DNA of 64,000 nucleotides. It comes from Klebsormidium nitens (taxonomy: Eukaryota; Streptophyta; Klebsormidiophyceae; Klebsormidiales; Klebsormidiaceae). This document shows, piece after piece, positions 24,031 to 36,300 of the stretch. The notes below the pieces were generated by a model. It saw only the letters and a program-made list of their open reading frames with translations, had not been told where the DNA came from and searched no databases. Position 1 is the first letter of the stretch. Every line of letters starts with the position of its first letter. A program made the translations under genes and the position numbers. Location: positions 295,478-359,477 of the forward strand of contig DF236972.1 in assembly GCA_000708835.1 (NCBI GenBank), written 5' to 3'.

Positions 24031-26945
24031 GTCGGAATCACGACGCTTTGAAAGCAGCTCTTAAATCATATTATCAGGAACTTTCAGGAACTTAGTAACT
24101 TCAGTAGGATGTAGCAGTCTGGATTTGACTAACGGCCTAGCTGGTTTTACAGATTGAGATGGTCGTAGTACCATACATAAGCGATATGTATGGACGATGA
24201 GATACTAAGCAATCAAAGGACTCAACATTCTTTGGATGACTTTTTTGGCTGCCAAAATCTGCAACTTACCCCTTTCATTCTTGTTGAGATTCAACGATAG
24301 TGGCTCAAAGATAGCGAGGCCACGGGTCAATCAAGCAATGATCTGGATCAAACCTGATACAGGTGCAATGCGAAAATCTGCAGAGCGCGCAACGTGATTA
24401 AGTGCATTGCGAGGTTGTTACTTCGACGATCATCAAGGATAAGTATCTACTCCAGCGAGAAGATATATACGGCTGCCATGGAACGAGACTTTCCTGGCCA
24501 AGGTACACATTAGTACGCAGCGCTCAACAAGCCTGAAGCGCATGTCCGACGAACTTGCATGTGCGCCCAATGGCGTCGGACCCAGCATGACCGCATGCCG
24601 TGTTCAGTGGCAGCTAGCTTCACTGTCAAATTAAGCTGGCCGTCAATAGCAGCGTCAAAGCGTCCATTCACGGAGTGGGCCGCCTGGAGGGCCGGCCGCC
24701 ATGCGATCACATTGTCGCCTTATCGTTTCATCCCAATCATGATGCACGTACACGTATCTCACTGTAGTGCACAGCTGATTGTCCTATATGGTATGCCCGT
24801 GCACGTGCTCAGTGTCAGGCGCCATTGAGCCAGCCCATCCAATCCGCTTCAAGAATCATTGGGCGGCCTACTAGCATGTTGCAACATACTACAGCTCGTT
24901 GCGAGCAGCCTGCCGAATTGAATCATGCAGAGTCGAGGGAAGCTTACAAATTTAGATGACTAAGTTAGACGAGTCCTCGGCATCAAAATGACAACTATCT
25001 TGACGAGATCTTGACTAACTTTAAGCTTCCCCAGCTTTAATATCTAAAACCGCCAAGTTGCTTGAAAAGAGCTGTATTAACATTTTGCCTGCTGCCATGA
25101 ACGGGATTGCGAGCGAATGCCACTTCCAGGCAACAAGACAACATGAGTCATAACTCTGGCAATTCGTGATGCCTGTGATTGATGGAGCATGTTAACCACT
25201 GTTGATCAGTCCTAATATGGATCTATGGAGGCCCCGGGGAGGCATCGAGAAGAAATCCATCGGACTCTAACACTTCTAACATGCACTGAAGTCCCTGGCA
25301 GTCGCCCCGGCCAGTCTGCTACGCAGAGGGAGTGCTCAATCAAGACATCGTGAGGACCGCAGAGGACTTCTTGACGAGTGGATTGCCATCCGTCGATCGT
25401 TTGTGGAGATCACAGACGACCGTCGATATGTTTGATTCGCTCGTCAGGTTTCGCAGATAAGTCAGGCAATCTGCTGAGCAGATTCGACCAGGCTGAGCTG
25501 GTCACCAGCAGAAACTTTTCAGCTGAGCTCTGACTTTAACAAGCCAGGGAGATGAGCCGCAGGCCTTCACAACAGAATCACGGTACTCAGAAGGGGTTGT
25601 GCTGCTCGTTGTTGCTGTCTGCAAATTGCAGCGTTCGTCATCCAAAGCAGACTTGGATACTTCACTCACCTCCTCTGCTGTAGGTTCAAACTTTGTGATT
25701 CTGTGGGCCAATGTGCACTCCTACACTATAGTCAGGAGACGTCAGGTGACAAGCAAGCGCCAAAGGGAAATTGTGTCTGCTCCAAACGGCTCGGTGTGGA
25801 GGTGAGTTCTCAAGAGGAGCAAACAATGCTTCAAGCCGTCTGCGACTCAAAACACTTTTGCTCTTTGAAAATCTGCGTCCCACACATTGGGGGTCCTGCG
25901 CTTTGATGTGCTTCCTGATTTGTATTAATCTGGTTCTTGAGGTCGCAGGGTTTTTAAGGCTTTCAAGGTGGCTTCCTTTCCAGCGCTTGAGATGTGTCGA
26001 TGTGCTCAGCTCTTGAATGGCCAATCGCATTCAAAAGTTCCAAGAGCATAGAGCTCCAAATGTAATCACCCCACTCTGATGCTGAACATATCGATTGGTA
26101 GCTCAATTTCAACGATCAAGTGAATCCGGGGCATGTCTGGTGCTGCTGAATGGCCAGATTGTGCAACACTCTGCATCCTGAAGACTGAATTGATGATGGT
26201 ACCTCGAGAGGGCAGAAAACAAAAAGTGCATTCCTCATGATTACAAAGGTGGTCTTTGTACTCCCTTAGAGGTGGGTGGCCAAACAAGATCAATGTCTTT
26301 CTCCTCTTCCCAGAGACAGACTTCTGCCGCCCCCTGCCACAAGCAAATATCGAGGGGAACTCAATCAGGCAGAAGGAACTCTATCAGGCAGAAGAAAATA
26401 TACCAGCTGTCAACAGAACTTTCATACATCAAATTCTTCTAAAAACTTTCTGAGGAGCACTCGCACTGATGCATCTGTTGCCTTACATCACCTGTGCACC
26501 GTGATCAGCGCTCTGACTGACCTACTGCTGTGTGGGCCAGATCATGACAAGCTCAGCAAATACCACAAGAACTCGGAAGTCTGCTTTCCAGCATGTCTCA
26601 CTGCACTGCCGCACTTTGCTGGCTACACACACAAACTTCGCCTGAAGCATTCCATTTGTCACAGCCTTTCGGAACCATCAAATGTCTTGTCGACAGTCTG
26701 CTGATGGTTGTCTTCATTGTTCTTCACATTGATTACACTTCACAGTGTCGTTCTCTGTCAAGACGCCCTCCTGAAAATCATGTCAGATGTTCAGTGTTCC
26801 TATCTCACCTCAAGTTGCAGATGAGGTCAAGCAATCTTCACCTCCAGACCCAAGAGGAGTGTACTTCTTAAGCCACTGCAGAGTGCGCAATGTGTCCTGA
26901 TTCTCTGTTGCCCTCTCACGCAGTACTGAAACACTTTGCACCGAC
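24031..26945. other. Spacer between the two methyltransferase genes
   Basis: 2.9 kb without a supported gene. It should contain the 3' UTR of copy 1 and the promoter of copy 2. No similarity between the two upstream regions was obvious by eye. Confidence 0.4.
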
Positions 26946-28859
26946 ATGGCGTCCGGTCCCCCGCCCCCTGGATCCGAAGTCTACACCTCCGGTTACGATG
27001 CCAATCTGATGAAGATGCAAATGGCCAAGACTCCAGAGGTCCAAGCAGCTTTTCTGCTGCCGTACCTGAAGCCAGGGCAAGCGCTTTTGGACTGCGGATG
27101 CGGTCCGGGGGGGCTCTCTTTGGGGTTCGCAAGGCTGGTTTCTCCAGGGGGGAGAGTGCATGGGATCGACAGAGAAGCTGAAATGGTGCAAAAGGCGAAT
27201 GAGAATGCGGAGGCGGCTGGGCTTGCGGATGTTGCGAAGTTTCATCAGGTGAGGGAAAATGCTCTGTAAAGCCACACACTTGTTCATGTGGTCATTTGAA
27301 GGTGGTTTGATGATAGTCTTACCATGTTCTCCAACATCTGACCCACATCTGGCCTGCATCTAGTTACTATTGCTCTCAAAATCGAGGAAGCATCTGGTAT
27401 CCGACCTACTGAACTCTGACTTACAGGTACCAACTCTTTCTCAGCTCGCAGGCTTTTGGCTTGTCATAGGAACGTCTAAAGAGGGCAGGGCGCCTTAAAG
27501 GTTCCACCGAAGAAGCGAAAGCAATGACTCTCTTGCTCTGCGCAGGCGAATGCGTACAGCCTGCCTTTTGCTGACGCCACATATGACGTCGTCACCGGTT
27601 GGGGCCTGATCCTGTACCTGAGTGACCCCCAGAAGGCCATCCGGGAAATGCTTCGCGTCCTCAAACCGGGGGGCGTAATAGCGTTTCTGTCTGCGGACTG
27701 GGGGGGCTGTTTGTACACGCCCGAGACCCCCGGGGTGGTGGCAGCTATGCAATACTTCGAAAAGATGATGGTGAGAGATGTGAAAGACGTTGCTCCAGAT
27801 CATGGACAGCTCTTCCCTGTCGTTCTCGCTTTGTTGGCGCTAGATGGGATTTCGAATGATCCTCGAGCTACACCTGCAAACAACAAGCCCAAGCGTGCCC
27901 GCAAATGGTATCTCTCTGATTCAATAATCCGCTGTAAAGTCAGTGGGTCTGAATGCACTGAAAGAGCGCTCAAAGAGTACGGACTCGTACCATGACCGTA
28001 CAGATCTGGCATTGCAGTCGATGCGTTCGACACAAAAGCTGAAGCTGACGAGCTCAGGAGCGCTGTATGAACAAACGCGTCCTGGGTGCATCCTGACCGG
28101 CTTATAGAGACGTCGATTCGGGAAACCGTCCGTCGTTACCAGGCTCTTATGAACTGGCGGCTACGCCTTACATGACTTGATCCATCAACGTCCTTTGAGA
28201 GAAAGCTGCCTGCTTGATCTGGAAAAAGCCGTAGGAACGCCGTGCTTCGACGACTTCCGTTTTGAACGATCGGACACATTCGAGCAGAGAACAGGACTCG
28301 CTCTGCTAGTTTTAGCGAAATCACTCTCTTTGGCACGGTCGAACATTTTTTGCTCCAGTCACGCAATCTCCAGAGCACTTGACTTGTAAGTCGTATTTCA
28401 GCGACAAGATGATGTCACTGCCCAAGGAGTATCGTTGACTTCGACCTTCTATCTCTTGACTTGTCTACCAGAAGATGATTGTCAAATTCGGTCAGATCCC
28501 TTATTCCACAGAGCAGATTTCAAGAGCGGATTCTATTTTTGGATTCCTATATGCAGGCCAAGGACGGGGGCGACGCGCACTGCGGGCGGAAGCTGAAGCG
28601 GATGATCGCTGAAGCGGGCTTGGAGCCGTTACACGTGGGCTACCGGTACGATCCAAACATTATCTCGCCGGACGTGGGAGCGGACTTTCTTGCAAAGCAT
28701 GTCACGGAGTCTGTGGAGAAGCAGGGGGCTCTAGAAAAGGGATGGACCACGAAAGAGGAGGCCGATGCCATGCTGTCGGGGCTTGAGGAGTTCAAGTCGG
28801 ACCCAGATGCCGTCTTCGTCGTGTCCTTTTGTGAAGTCGCTGGTCGGAAGCCGGTCTGA
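26946..28859 (+). CDS. Class I SAM-dependent methyltransferase, tandem copy 2
   Basis: Exons 26946-27248, 27546-27770 and 28557-28859, all phase 0, give 276 residues. Exons 2 and 3 are exactly as long as those of copy 1 (225 and 303 nt) and both introns sit at the same codons, which shows origin by whole-gene tandem duplication. Motif I is LLDCGCGPGG (48-57) and the ribose-binding acid lies in GIDREAE; catalytic-fold residues are intact, so both copies look functional. The differences lie mainly in a shorter N-terminus (the proline/serine stretch) and scattered surface positions. Intron sequences have diverged beyond easy recognition, so the duplication is not recent. The substrate is unknown; divergence around the third exon (DVGADFLAKHV against AMAADQFSKRI) may affect specificity. 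Confidence 0.88.
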
Positions 28860-29827
28860 CTGCGTCAGCCTGGCAGGGTTGAATATCGCAGATAGCTTAT
28901 GTACAAACGTTTCTGTACATGTATATACGATCTCGATTGAAAAATTCCTTTGAAGCTAGCAGTCCGCCGATCGATCAATCGAGTCGAAGTGCACTTGCCA
29001 TATTGCAAATCAGTGCAAGCATAACTTATCATGCCATGATCCACGGTACACGTTAGAAGTACACATTGATTCACATGGCTAGAGCATGTACGTCCGCGGC
29101 CGTTTCATATACCCCGGTATGAGTACACTGCACTGGCATGTATGGCGCATGGCGCGGTCGATTGCCAACATTTCTTTTACTCAACGACCGTCGGTACATA
29201 ACGGTGCGGACGTACTAAACAACATTGAACAACAAAGCTGGAAGTTTTGTTGACATGACAACGTAGCATTTATTCAAGTCGGCGGCAAGATCAATTAGTA
29301 TACAAGTTTCCAACGGTTAGTATACCGTCTTCTTTGCATGCCCGGCTGCGCGGCCCAACTATATGTACTAACTCAGTGCATGACCAACATTCGTAATGAC
29401 CGGCCATACATATTCAAGTCGCATGTGCTTGCCAATCATTTATCCATTGCATGAGTCTGCAACGAATTCATGTATGGAGCCGGTGCTAAGAATGATAGGC
29501 CATGCGGTGCGCCAGACTCACTCATGGCTCAGCGCGCGAGTCCAATCAAAATATCAACAATGATTAATCGCAAGAAAGTATGACTCTTAGCTGCCCCAAC
29601 AACTACGGCTCTAGCCGATCCAAAACTGACGAGATTTTGACTTTTCGATCAACAAAACCAGAGCCCCTTTTACAAGAGTTGGAAGCCACTATCTCGTAGC
29701 CCCCTGGTGAACCGCAACAACCAATGAAAACAAGGGCTGTCATAATTTCTCGGACTCAACGATGGCAACATGCTCAACACAGCTTTGAACCTACAGAACA
29801 CAGTCAACCCTATGCCAAGTCGCGCAG
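28860..29827. other. Intergenic spacer
   Basis: Convergent 3' flanks of methyltransferase 2 and of the hydrophilic-protein gene. Nothing distinct was seen. Confidence 0.4.
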
Positions 29828-32036
29828 TCACTCTTGATCGCCACCTTGCGCTTCGACGGCGCCGTTCGGTTTTGCGCGCTTGTTGTCGTTGCTCATCTTC
29901 GTCAACTCGTCCTGCGCGGCCTCGTTCTCCTTCTCCACGTTCCGTTCTAGCCGCTCTAATTCCTTCAGCCCCGCGTCCGCCGCGGACGCCTTTTGGACGT
30001 CTTTCTCGTCCTCCTTGTCCGGCATCTTCTCGGTGGCAGGCTCATTTCCCTGCACGTCCCCACGTAGTCAGAGTGAGGGTATGGCACTATGGTTTTAAGG
30101 GGCTGGAAGTACAAACTTTTACTGAGGTATGGCCTAATCGCTGAGGTCTCAAAAGTCTTGAACACAGGTCTCGAAGTGGTTGCTTTTCTGATTGTCACTT
30201 CACTTCTTCGTATAGTTGCCAGCTCACACTCAACGATCGATGCAAGCAGTCCAGAGCTCCAACCTCAGCAATGATCGGAATCTAGACCTCAATCCTCTTG
30301 CCTTCCTAACTTTGTTGACGATAGTGAGACGCCTTTCCAATTGGTTTCAAGTTGTCATAGCCTCCCCCTAGGCTCGAACAAATCGTTCAGGCGCACTGCC
30401 ACCAAAAGGAGCATTTCTACACGACAGCATGTGGCGCATCACGCCCAACTAACCTGTGATGTAGCAATAAAGCACGTTCCAACACTGGTCGTCGTATTCT
30501 TTCCGTTCCCATGCCTCCATCATCAGATCTGCCAAAACCCCCTCCAACAGCATCGAGAAAGCACTGTGATGGCTTACGACCGAAACGACTTACCAACACG
30601 TCACCATGCTTCCTCTTCCTCTCTTTGACGTCCTCTAGCCCAGCCACTGCTTCTTGGACCGCATCAGTCTCTCCAGGTTCCTCAACTTTCTGGCTCTCCT
30701 TGACTGTAAATAAGAGTGCAATCTGTCAAATAAGCTAGTTCCTTCTAAGTTGCATAAACGAACTAGTGAGAAATTTTTTCGAACTTTTGCTGGTCCCAGT
30801 GACTCGCAGACTGAACCTTTTCGTAGAACCTGTCTGTGTTTTGCTTCAAGATTCGGCAGTTTGCAAGTCGGTAGGTGGTGCATCGAAGTCTCCGTGAAGG
30901 ACAGGTGAAACCATTTCTATGACATACTCTGGATCAGTGATGGAGGATGCAAAGGGTTGCAGGGAAGAGGTTATCTTGAGCTGGATGGTTCAGTGCCACA
31001 ATGCTCAGCTAAGAAGTAACAATGCGTCACAATGGACAGGGCATAATCACTCCAAGGCAAAACATTGTCTATGGCATACTCTGAATCACTAATGGAGGTA
31101 CAGTAAAGAACTGATCTCGAGCTGGATGGTCTAATGGCGCACGCTTATGTCAAGAACTGACAATGCATCGGAGTGGACAGGGCATACTTCCTTCAAAACA
31201 GGACAAGGATTTTCAGACATTTCTGCAGAAGGCTGTTGTCTCCAAAAAGGTCATTGAAAGGTACGTTTGTTTACGACAAGAGGAAAGGAAAGTCAAGCAC
31301 GTTTCAATATGGACATCTATGAGAAGATTCCATATTGATCTTTCTGCATTCTGTCCAGTCAATGGTTAGCAAGTACCTACAAAGAGCCAGCTTCCAAGCT
31401 TGTCTGTATCTTGTGGCTTGCAATAAGCCTGGAATGCTTGCTATTGAGTCCCTGGCGCCATGAAAGTGGAAGCTCGACAACTTTCTGACAACCTGCGTCA
31501 CTCTTCTGCAGCTTCTTACAATGATGACAGTAAACTATAGTGCACCACTTTGACAAGCTCTAAATTAACCATGGCTGGAGTTCTTGGACACTCTGACTCT
31601 GACTGTAACCCACTGCCAAATTTCACCAATTGCGGCACAAAAACAGGGGGGCCTCTGAATGGTACTTCAGTAAGAGGTCTGTGAAGCTACAATGCAAGTT
31701 GTGTTTGAAGTTACTGAAAGGTCAAGCTTCAAGGAAAGGACAGAATATTGCACCCCGGCATATCCAGTCACACCAATAAACTAAACAACATGGTTCCACA
31801 GTTGACCAAACCGGCCTTTAACGAGGCCTGGTTAGCTTGTAGAACCTCATAAAAGGCTGCTACGCCATGATAACTAAAGTCTTTGCATGCAACTTGCGAC
31901 ACAAGCCTTTGAGCCGCTCACCTTTCTCCTGGGTGTCCTCCTGCGCCTTCTGGTCGTGTGAGTCTCCCACCAACTTTTCCGCCACGCCCTTCGCGCCTTC
32001 CACGACACTGGCTGTGGCTTCCTTGACCGTCTGCAT
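29828..32036 (-). CDS. Small hydrophilic Lys/Glu-rich protein, possibly LEA-like
   Basis: Three minus-strand exons, 32036-31922, 30703-30594 and 30049-29828, have matching phases (1/2, then 0/0) and canonical GT-AG borders, giving 148 residues. Exon 1 begins MQTVKEATASVVEGAKGVAEKL, an alanine/lysine-rich amphipathic segment like those in late-embryogenesis-abundant proteins. Exon 2 ends in a basic cluster (KERKRKHGD) that could be a nuclear localisation signal. Exon 3 is strongly charged, with a likely coiled coil over GLKELERLERNVEKENEAAQDEL. There is no signal peptide or membrane segment. The composition predicts an intrinsically disordered, heat-soluble protein. I do not recognise a named family; LEA-like is a compositional inference. 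The reading was chosen because all three segments share one frame once spliced. Intron 1 (1.2 kb) contains a direct repeat. Confidence 0.6.
30916..31186. repeat. Imperfect direct repeat in intron 1 of the hydrophilic-protein gene
   Basis: Copy one (about 30916-31045) and copy two (about 31068-31186) share, in the same order, catactctg, tggagg, gagctggatggt and ggacagggcata, with small indels. Confidence 0.7.
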
Positions 32037-33309
32037 AGCTGCTTAACTTATAACAGAAAGCTGTCGTATTTGATGATGCAGAGACCACGAAAATTGGCAA
32101 TCTCGAAGTGCTGTCCCAGTTGTCGGCACCCTTGAAACAAGTAATGCAGGGACCGTGGATCTGGAACGTCCTGGACGTAGAGAGTGGTGAACCTGACCGC
32201 TCGAATCAACTGAACACAAATGGCCACAATTACCTAAAAGCAAAAAAGAATGACCGTATGATCATTTACTTCGTGAACAGCTGAACAGCTACCACTGCCA
32301 GTGTTCACGTCAAACTTTGGCAACAGGATACAATCCACAGTGGCGCGCTAAGATCTTGGCGTTCTGTTGAGGGATCGCCTCTGTTTCGATCTGTGGCGGT
32401 GCAAAAGCCTGAAAAAGCTCCCACAGTTTGACACTTGTTACGTGGATGCCACTTGTCGTCGAGTGCGGAGCCCGGTAGTTCTTGACCGGGGGCCCTGGAT
32501 GGTGCCAGGTGTCGCCTTGGCGGAGTTTCCAGGTTGAGAGGAGACCGGTTGTGGAACCCGGTTGATCTTAGACACCCGCCAAAACTTTCGAACTGGCCGG
32601 GATTCTCGGCTCAGCAACGCGTGCTAACTGAGCGGGGTGTCAATGAGAATCGGTACCGTAATTTCAGTACCGGGGCCGGGGACGCTGTTGGAAGGCATGA
32701 CGTGGTGAGGTTTAAGGGCAAAACCCTGGGCTAGGCTCCTTTCGGCCAGTCAAAGATGTGTAGGCCCCGGTCAAAACCCTAAACCTCGCCACGTCATCCC
32801 TTCAACAGCTTCCCCGGCCCCGGTCCTGAAATTACCGACTCTCCTTGACCCCGCTCTAACTGAAGTAGGTAGTGCTGCTGGATGTGCCCATGCAGGAAGG
32901 CGCGCGCGGCTAATGCGTGAGCATCACCCTCAGCGGGCAAAATGGGGTGAACAATAGGAAACTCGAATGAGCAATGAGCAATGCTTCCTCTATAGGACTT
33001 CTCTCATTGCATTGCCGCTTTAAGACCAACAGCTCATGGTTGAGCTGCAAGCCTGCAGTGGACATTCAATGCAATCGCATTTCTCAGATTCTTTCAAGCA
33101 GAAAAGCAAGCAAGGTGTTGACAGCAAACCTTGTAAGCATACAGCAAAGGACTTGTTGGCATAGGCATGAGCAGCAAAGCTTGTTCAGGTGTGTTGAGAC
33201 TTGAAGCTGCTTACCAGCAGAGTGGTGGACAAAGAAAGTCAGCGGGCAGACACTTTCAGAAAGGGGACAGCCCTCACGAAAGTTGCTGGGATGGCATGAG
33301 TCATACGAG
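32037..33309. other. Spacer between divergently transcribed hydrophilic-protein gene and LIG4
   Basis: This is the shared upstream region of a head-to-head gene pair. It holds the long hairpin at 32624-32873; otherwise no gene is supported. Confidence 0.45.
32624..32873. repeat. Long imperfect inverted repeat (hairpin arms about 105 bp)
   Basis: The left arm (32624-32730) and the reverse complement of the right arm (32769-32873) share, in order, taactgagcgggg, cggtaatttcag, accggggccgggga, gctgttg, gatgacgtgg and gaggttta. The loop is about 40 bp. It could be a foldback MITE or a hairpin RNA precursor. It lies 440 bp upstream of the LIG4 start codon. Confidence 0.7.
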
Positions 33310-36300
33310 ATGGAGTTCTTTCAGCTGTGCCGAGCCCTGGAGCTCACTAGCAGCAAGAAGGAGAAGAAAGCCAAACAGCGAATACTTCGCAGGCTGCTTG
33401 ACCGCGTAACTAGGGATGGGCACCACTCCGTGCTGCGCCTCCTCGTGCCTCAGGTGAAAGAGAGCACCTTCTCTTTACAATCATTGATATGTATCTTCAA
33501 AGTGCCTTCACTCGCTTTATTTCTTCTCATATCTTGTCTACTAGGAACATGAATGCACCCTTAAATCTAGATGCATACTGAAGCTAGTCAAGACCAGGCA
33601 TGGATGAATGTTTGCCGTCGGGTGTACCCCAGCAATCTCTGCTTAAGGTGTCATTTCCTTACACCTTGCAAACGGCCAAGCGTTCCCGGCCATCATTGAC
33701 AGACACTTGATTCAGCACTCTAAAGTTGCACATTAACTAAATTTGGTTCCGTTTTGCAGAGGGACAAGTCCCGGCCCCCGTACAATATGCAGACTACAAT
33801 CATCGGCCAAGTCATTGGCGATGCCCTTGGACTGGCCGCCGACTCAGCGGATGTCAAAACACTGGTGGAGTGGCGGTCGGGGGGGGATGCGATGGGCGTC
33901 AACGCCGGAAACTTTGCGCTGTCGTGCGTCGAGGTAAGCCTGTCATCAGCAGTCACAAGGCGCCTTGGCTTCGCACAGGAGCGGAATGCGGGCCAAAGCG
34001 GAGTATTCCGCTCCGTGGTGGTTGAACCGGAGCTAGCCCCCGGTTCGAGGCTGGTTCACAGACAACAGGGACAAGCTCTTGCAAGTCGGAGCCAATTTCC
34101 ATGAACCACTTTTCTGGGGCGGAATACTCCACTTCGGCCCGGTTTGCTCCTGTTTGAAGCCAAGGCGTCCTATCAGTAGTGCAAGGTCAGATGTTCAAAG
34201 GTGACGAACTCTAGCCAATCCGCAATGGCGCTTGCGGGAACGGTGTCAAAAATGATGGCTAAAGTCGGAACTCTTAAGTGGATCTGGACCGCCAATTTGC
34301 GAACCATAGCCAAAAGGATCCTTGATATGTCCCCCCAAGAAACCGCGTTCTCCATCCATGTGTTCTGTCAGCGAGTGGCGCGTTTCTTTCAAGCCGTTAC
34401 AGACGGGCTATGGAACCCTGAATGCTTCTTTGTTTTACCACGCTCGGATTTGCGGCTTCCAAAACGATCCGAGTTTTAACCATACTAGGGAATCAGGACT
34501 TGCAAATGCGCCAAGAATCAACAGTCACAAATGCCCCTCAACAGGCGATTTGTCGAAGATCGATGAAACGGGAAATCCATGATAGGCAGTCGCTAAGCTA
34601 TGATTGCGACCAACGACCCAGGGCAGATGTTGAACGGGTGATTTAGGGCAGACTCAAAGCTCGCAGGCGTTCTTGAGAAGCGCAGCATAATGGAAAATTT
34701 CAGCCGCAAAGCTCACCAAGCTTAGTGGTGCTTACTGCAGGTGTTAGCCGCACGACAGCGCGCGACTCCCTCAGGTATCACCTGCGAGAGGATCAACGAG
34801 TTTCTGGACCGCTTCTCAAAAACAACCTACAAGTGAGCCCTCTCGTTTTCTCATATGTTCAAAGTTTTCCTCAACGGGGGTAATAAGATGCACCATGGTT
34901 CCGTGCAAGGAACTGACTAGCCTACGGTGCGATGCGGCAGGGTTTTAGAAGCAGAGAGATATTATGACCGTCTATCTGGTAACGAAATATATTGCACGAG
35001 TCTGTTTTAGCTTCTGGATGAACGAACGACTGGAACGCCCACGAAGGACAGTCTCAGTCACTGTCCTTGATCGCTTTCGAGCCGTTTTCGACATAGAAAC
35101 TCTGCTTTCAGTGAGAGGCTTGGGACATACATTAAATTTTCGGTTTCATGTCTCTCTGTGTTGAAGATTTCGTTCCCCAGGTTCTGTGCCACGAGATGCT
35201 GAACCTACATGCCGAGCTTGGAAAAGCTGTTGTTGTCAGATCCTGCATTTGTGCGATGTCGCGTTTCAAATGGTCAGCGCTACTTCTTGATATTGCAGGG
35301 ACGTTCGGGTGGCCATCTTTCGGGAGCTGATTCACGAGACAACGACGCTCGAGATGAAGTGGATCATTGCCATCCTGCTAAAAGGTGGGACGGCAGCCAA
35401 CTGGTTGGCTTCGCTCTGGCTAATGAAGTCGGGGTTAAGTTACCGGACCCGGCAGATGCCGATTGCTACCAAATTTCAGGTCTAATCCTCGGTTAAACCC
35501 TCTCGTACCCCTTTCTGAACCCTCTTTTCAGGATGGCATGGTTGGATTCGCTGTCGGCTCGCTGTGCCTCTGGTTCTCGGATCCTGGAGAGAGTTCAAAA
35601 GTTCGCAATTGGGGCCTCTGATATTTTGAGTAGAAATCCGACGCACCTTTTTGATAAAGTTGTCAAGTTGTAACGTGCATCCTATCTACCCCAATCTTTC
35701 TGAGGCTTACTGTCATGCGGCATTTGCTTGTTTTGAGATTGAAGGTTGTCAAACTTTCACGCTTAGAACCCGGCTCTCATGCGGTCGTTCCCCCGTTCGC
35801 AGAACTGCGCTTTGGATTGGGCGATGAACCGATTCTCGAGACGTTCCACCCCGATGCGGTGGCGTTCTACAACACGAGGTGCGACCTGCGGGCGTTGTGC
35901 GCGACGCTGACGGACCGGAACACGCCATGGAATCGGACGGTGAGGGGACTTTACAAGATCTTAGTTGTGTTTGTAATTAGTTGGAAACTGCTCAAATGAA
36001 GGCAGAAAGGGGTACTCGGTCGAGAGGGAAATGCACAGCCAAGACTAGGGAAGAAAAGGATGCGGAATGGGGGAAAACTTAAGGATTTGAAAAAGGGGAA
36101 GGGAGAGAAAGCGGAAAGGATGCGTGTTCTGAGACGGCCCAGACAAAGAAGCGCCATATGGCGTGATAATTCTTCCTTGCGCAAAGGATCGGACACAAAG
36201 CTCACGCGACCAAACGCTTCCTTACAGCTGGCAAACCCATCGCTGGGCTCTAAGGAACGTTTCCAACTTTCTTCGGAGGGACTTTGGACGCGTTTGCAAA

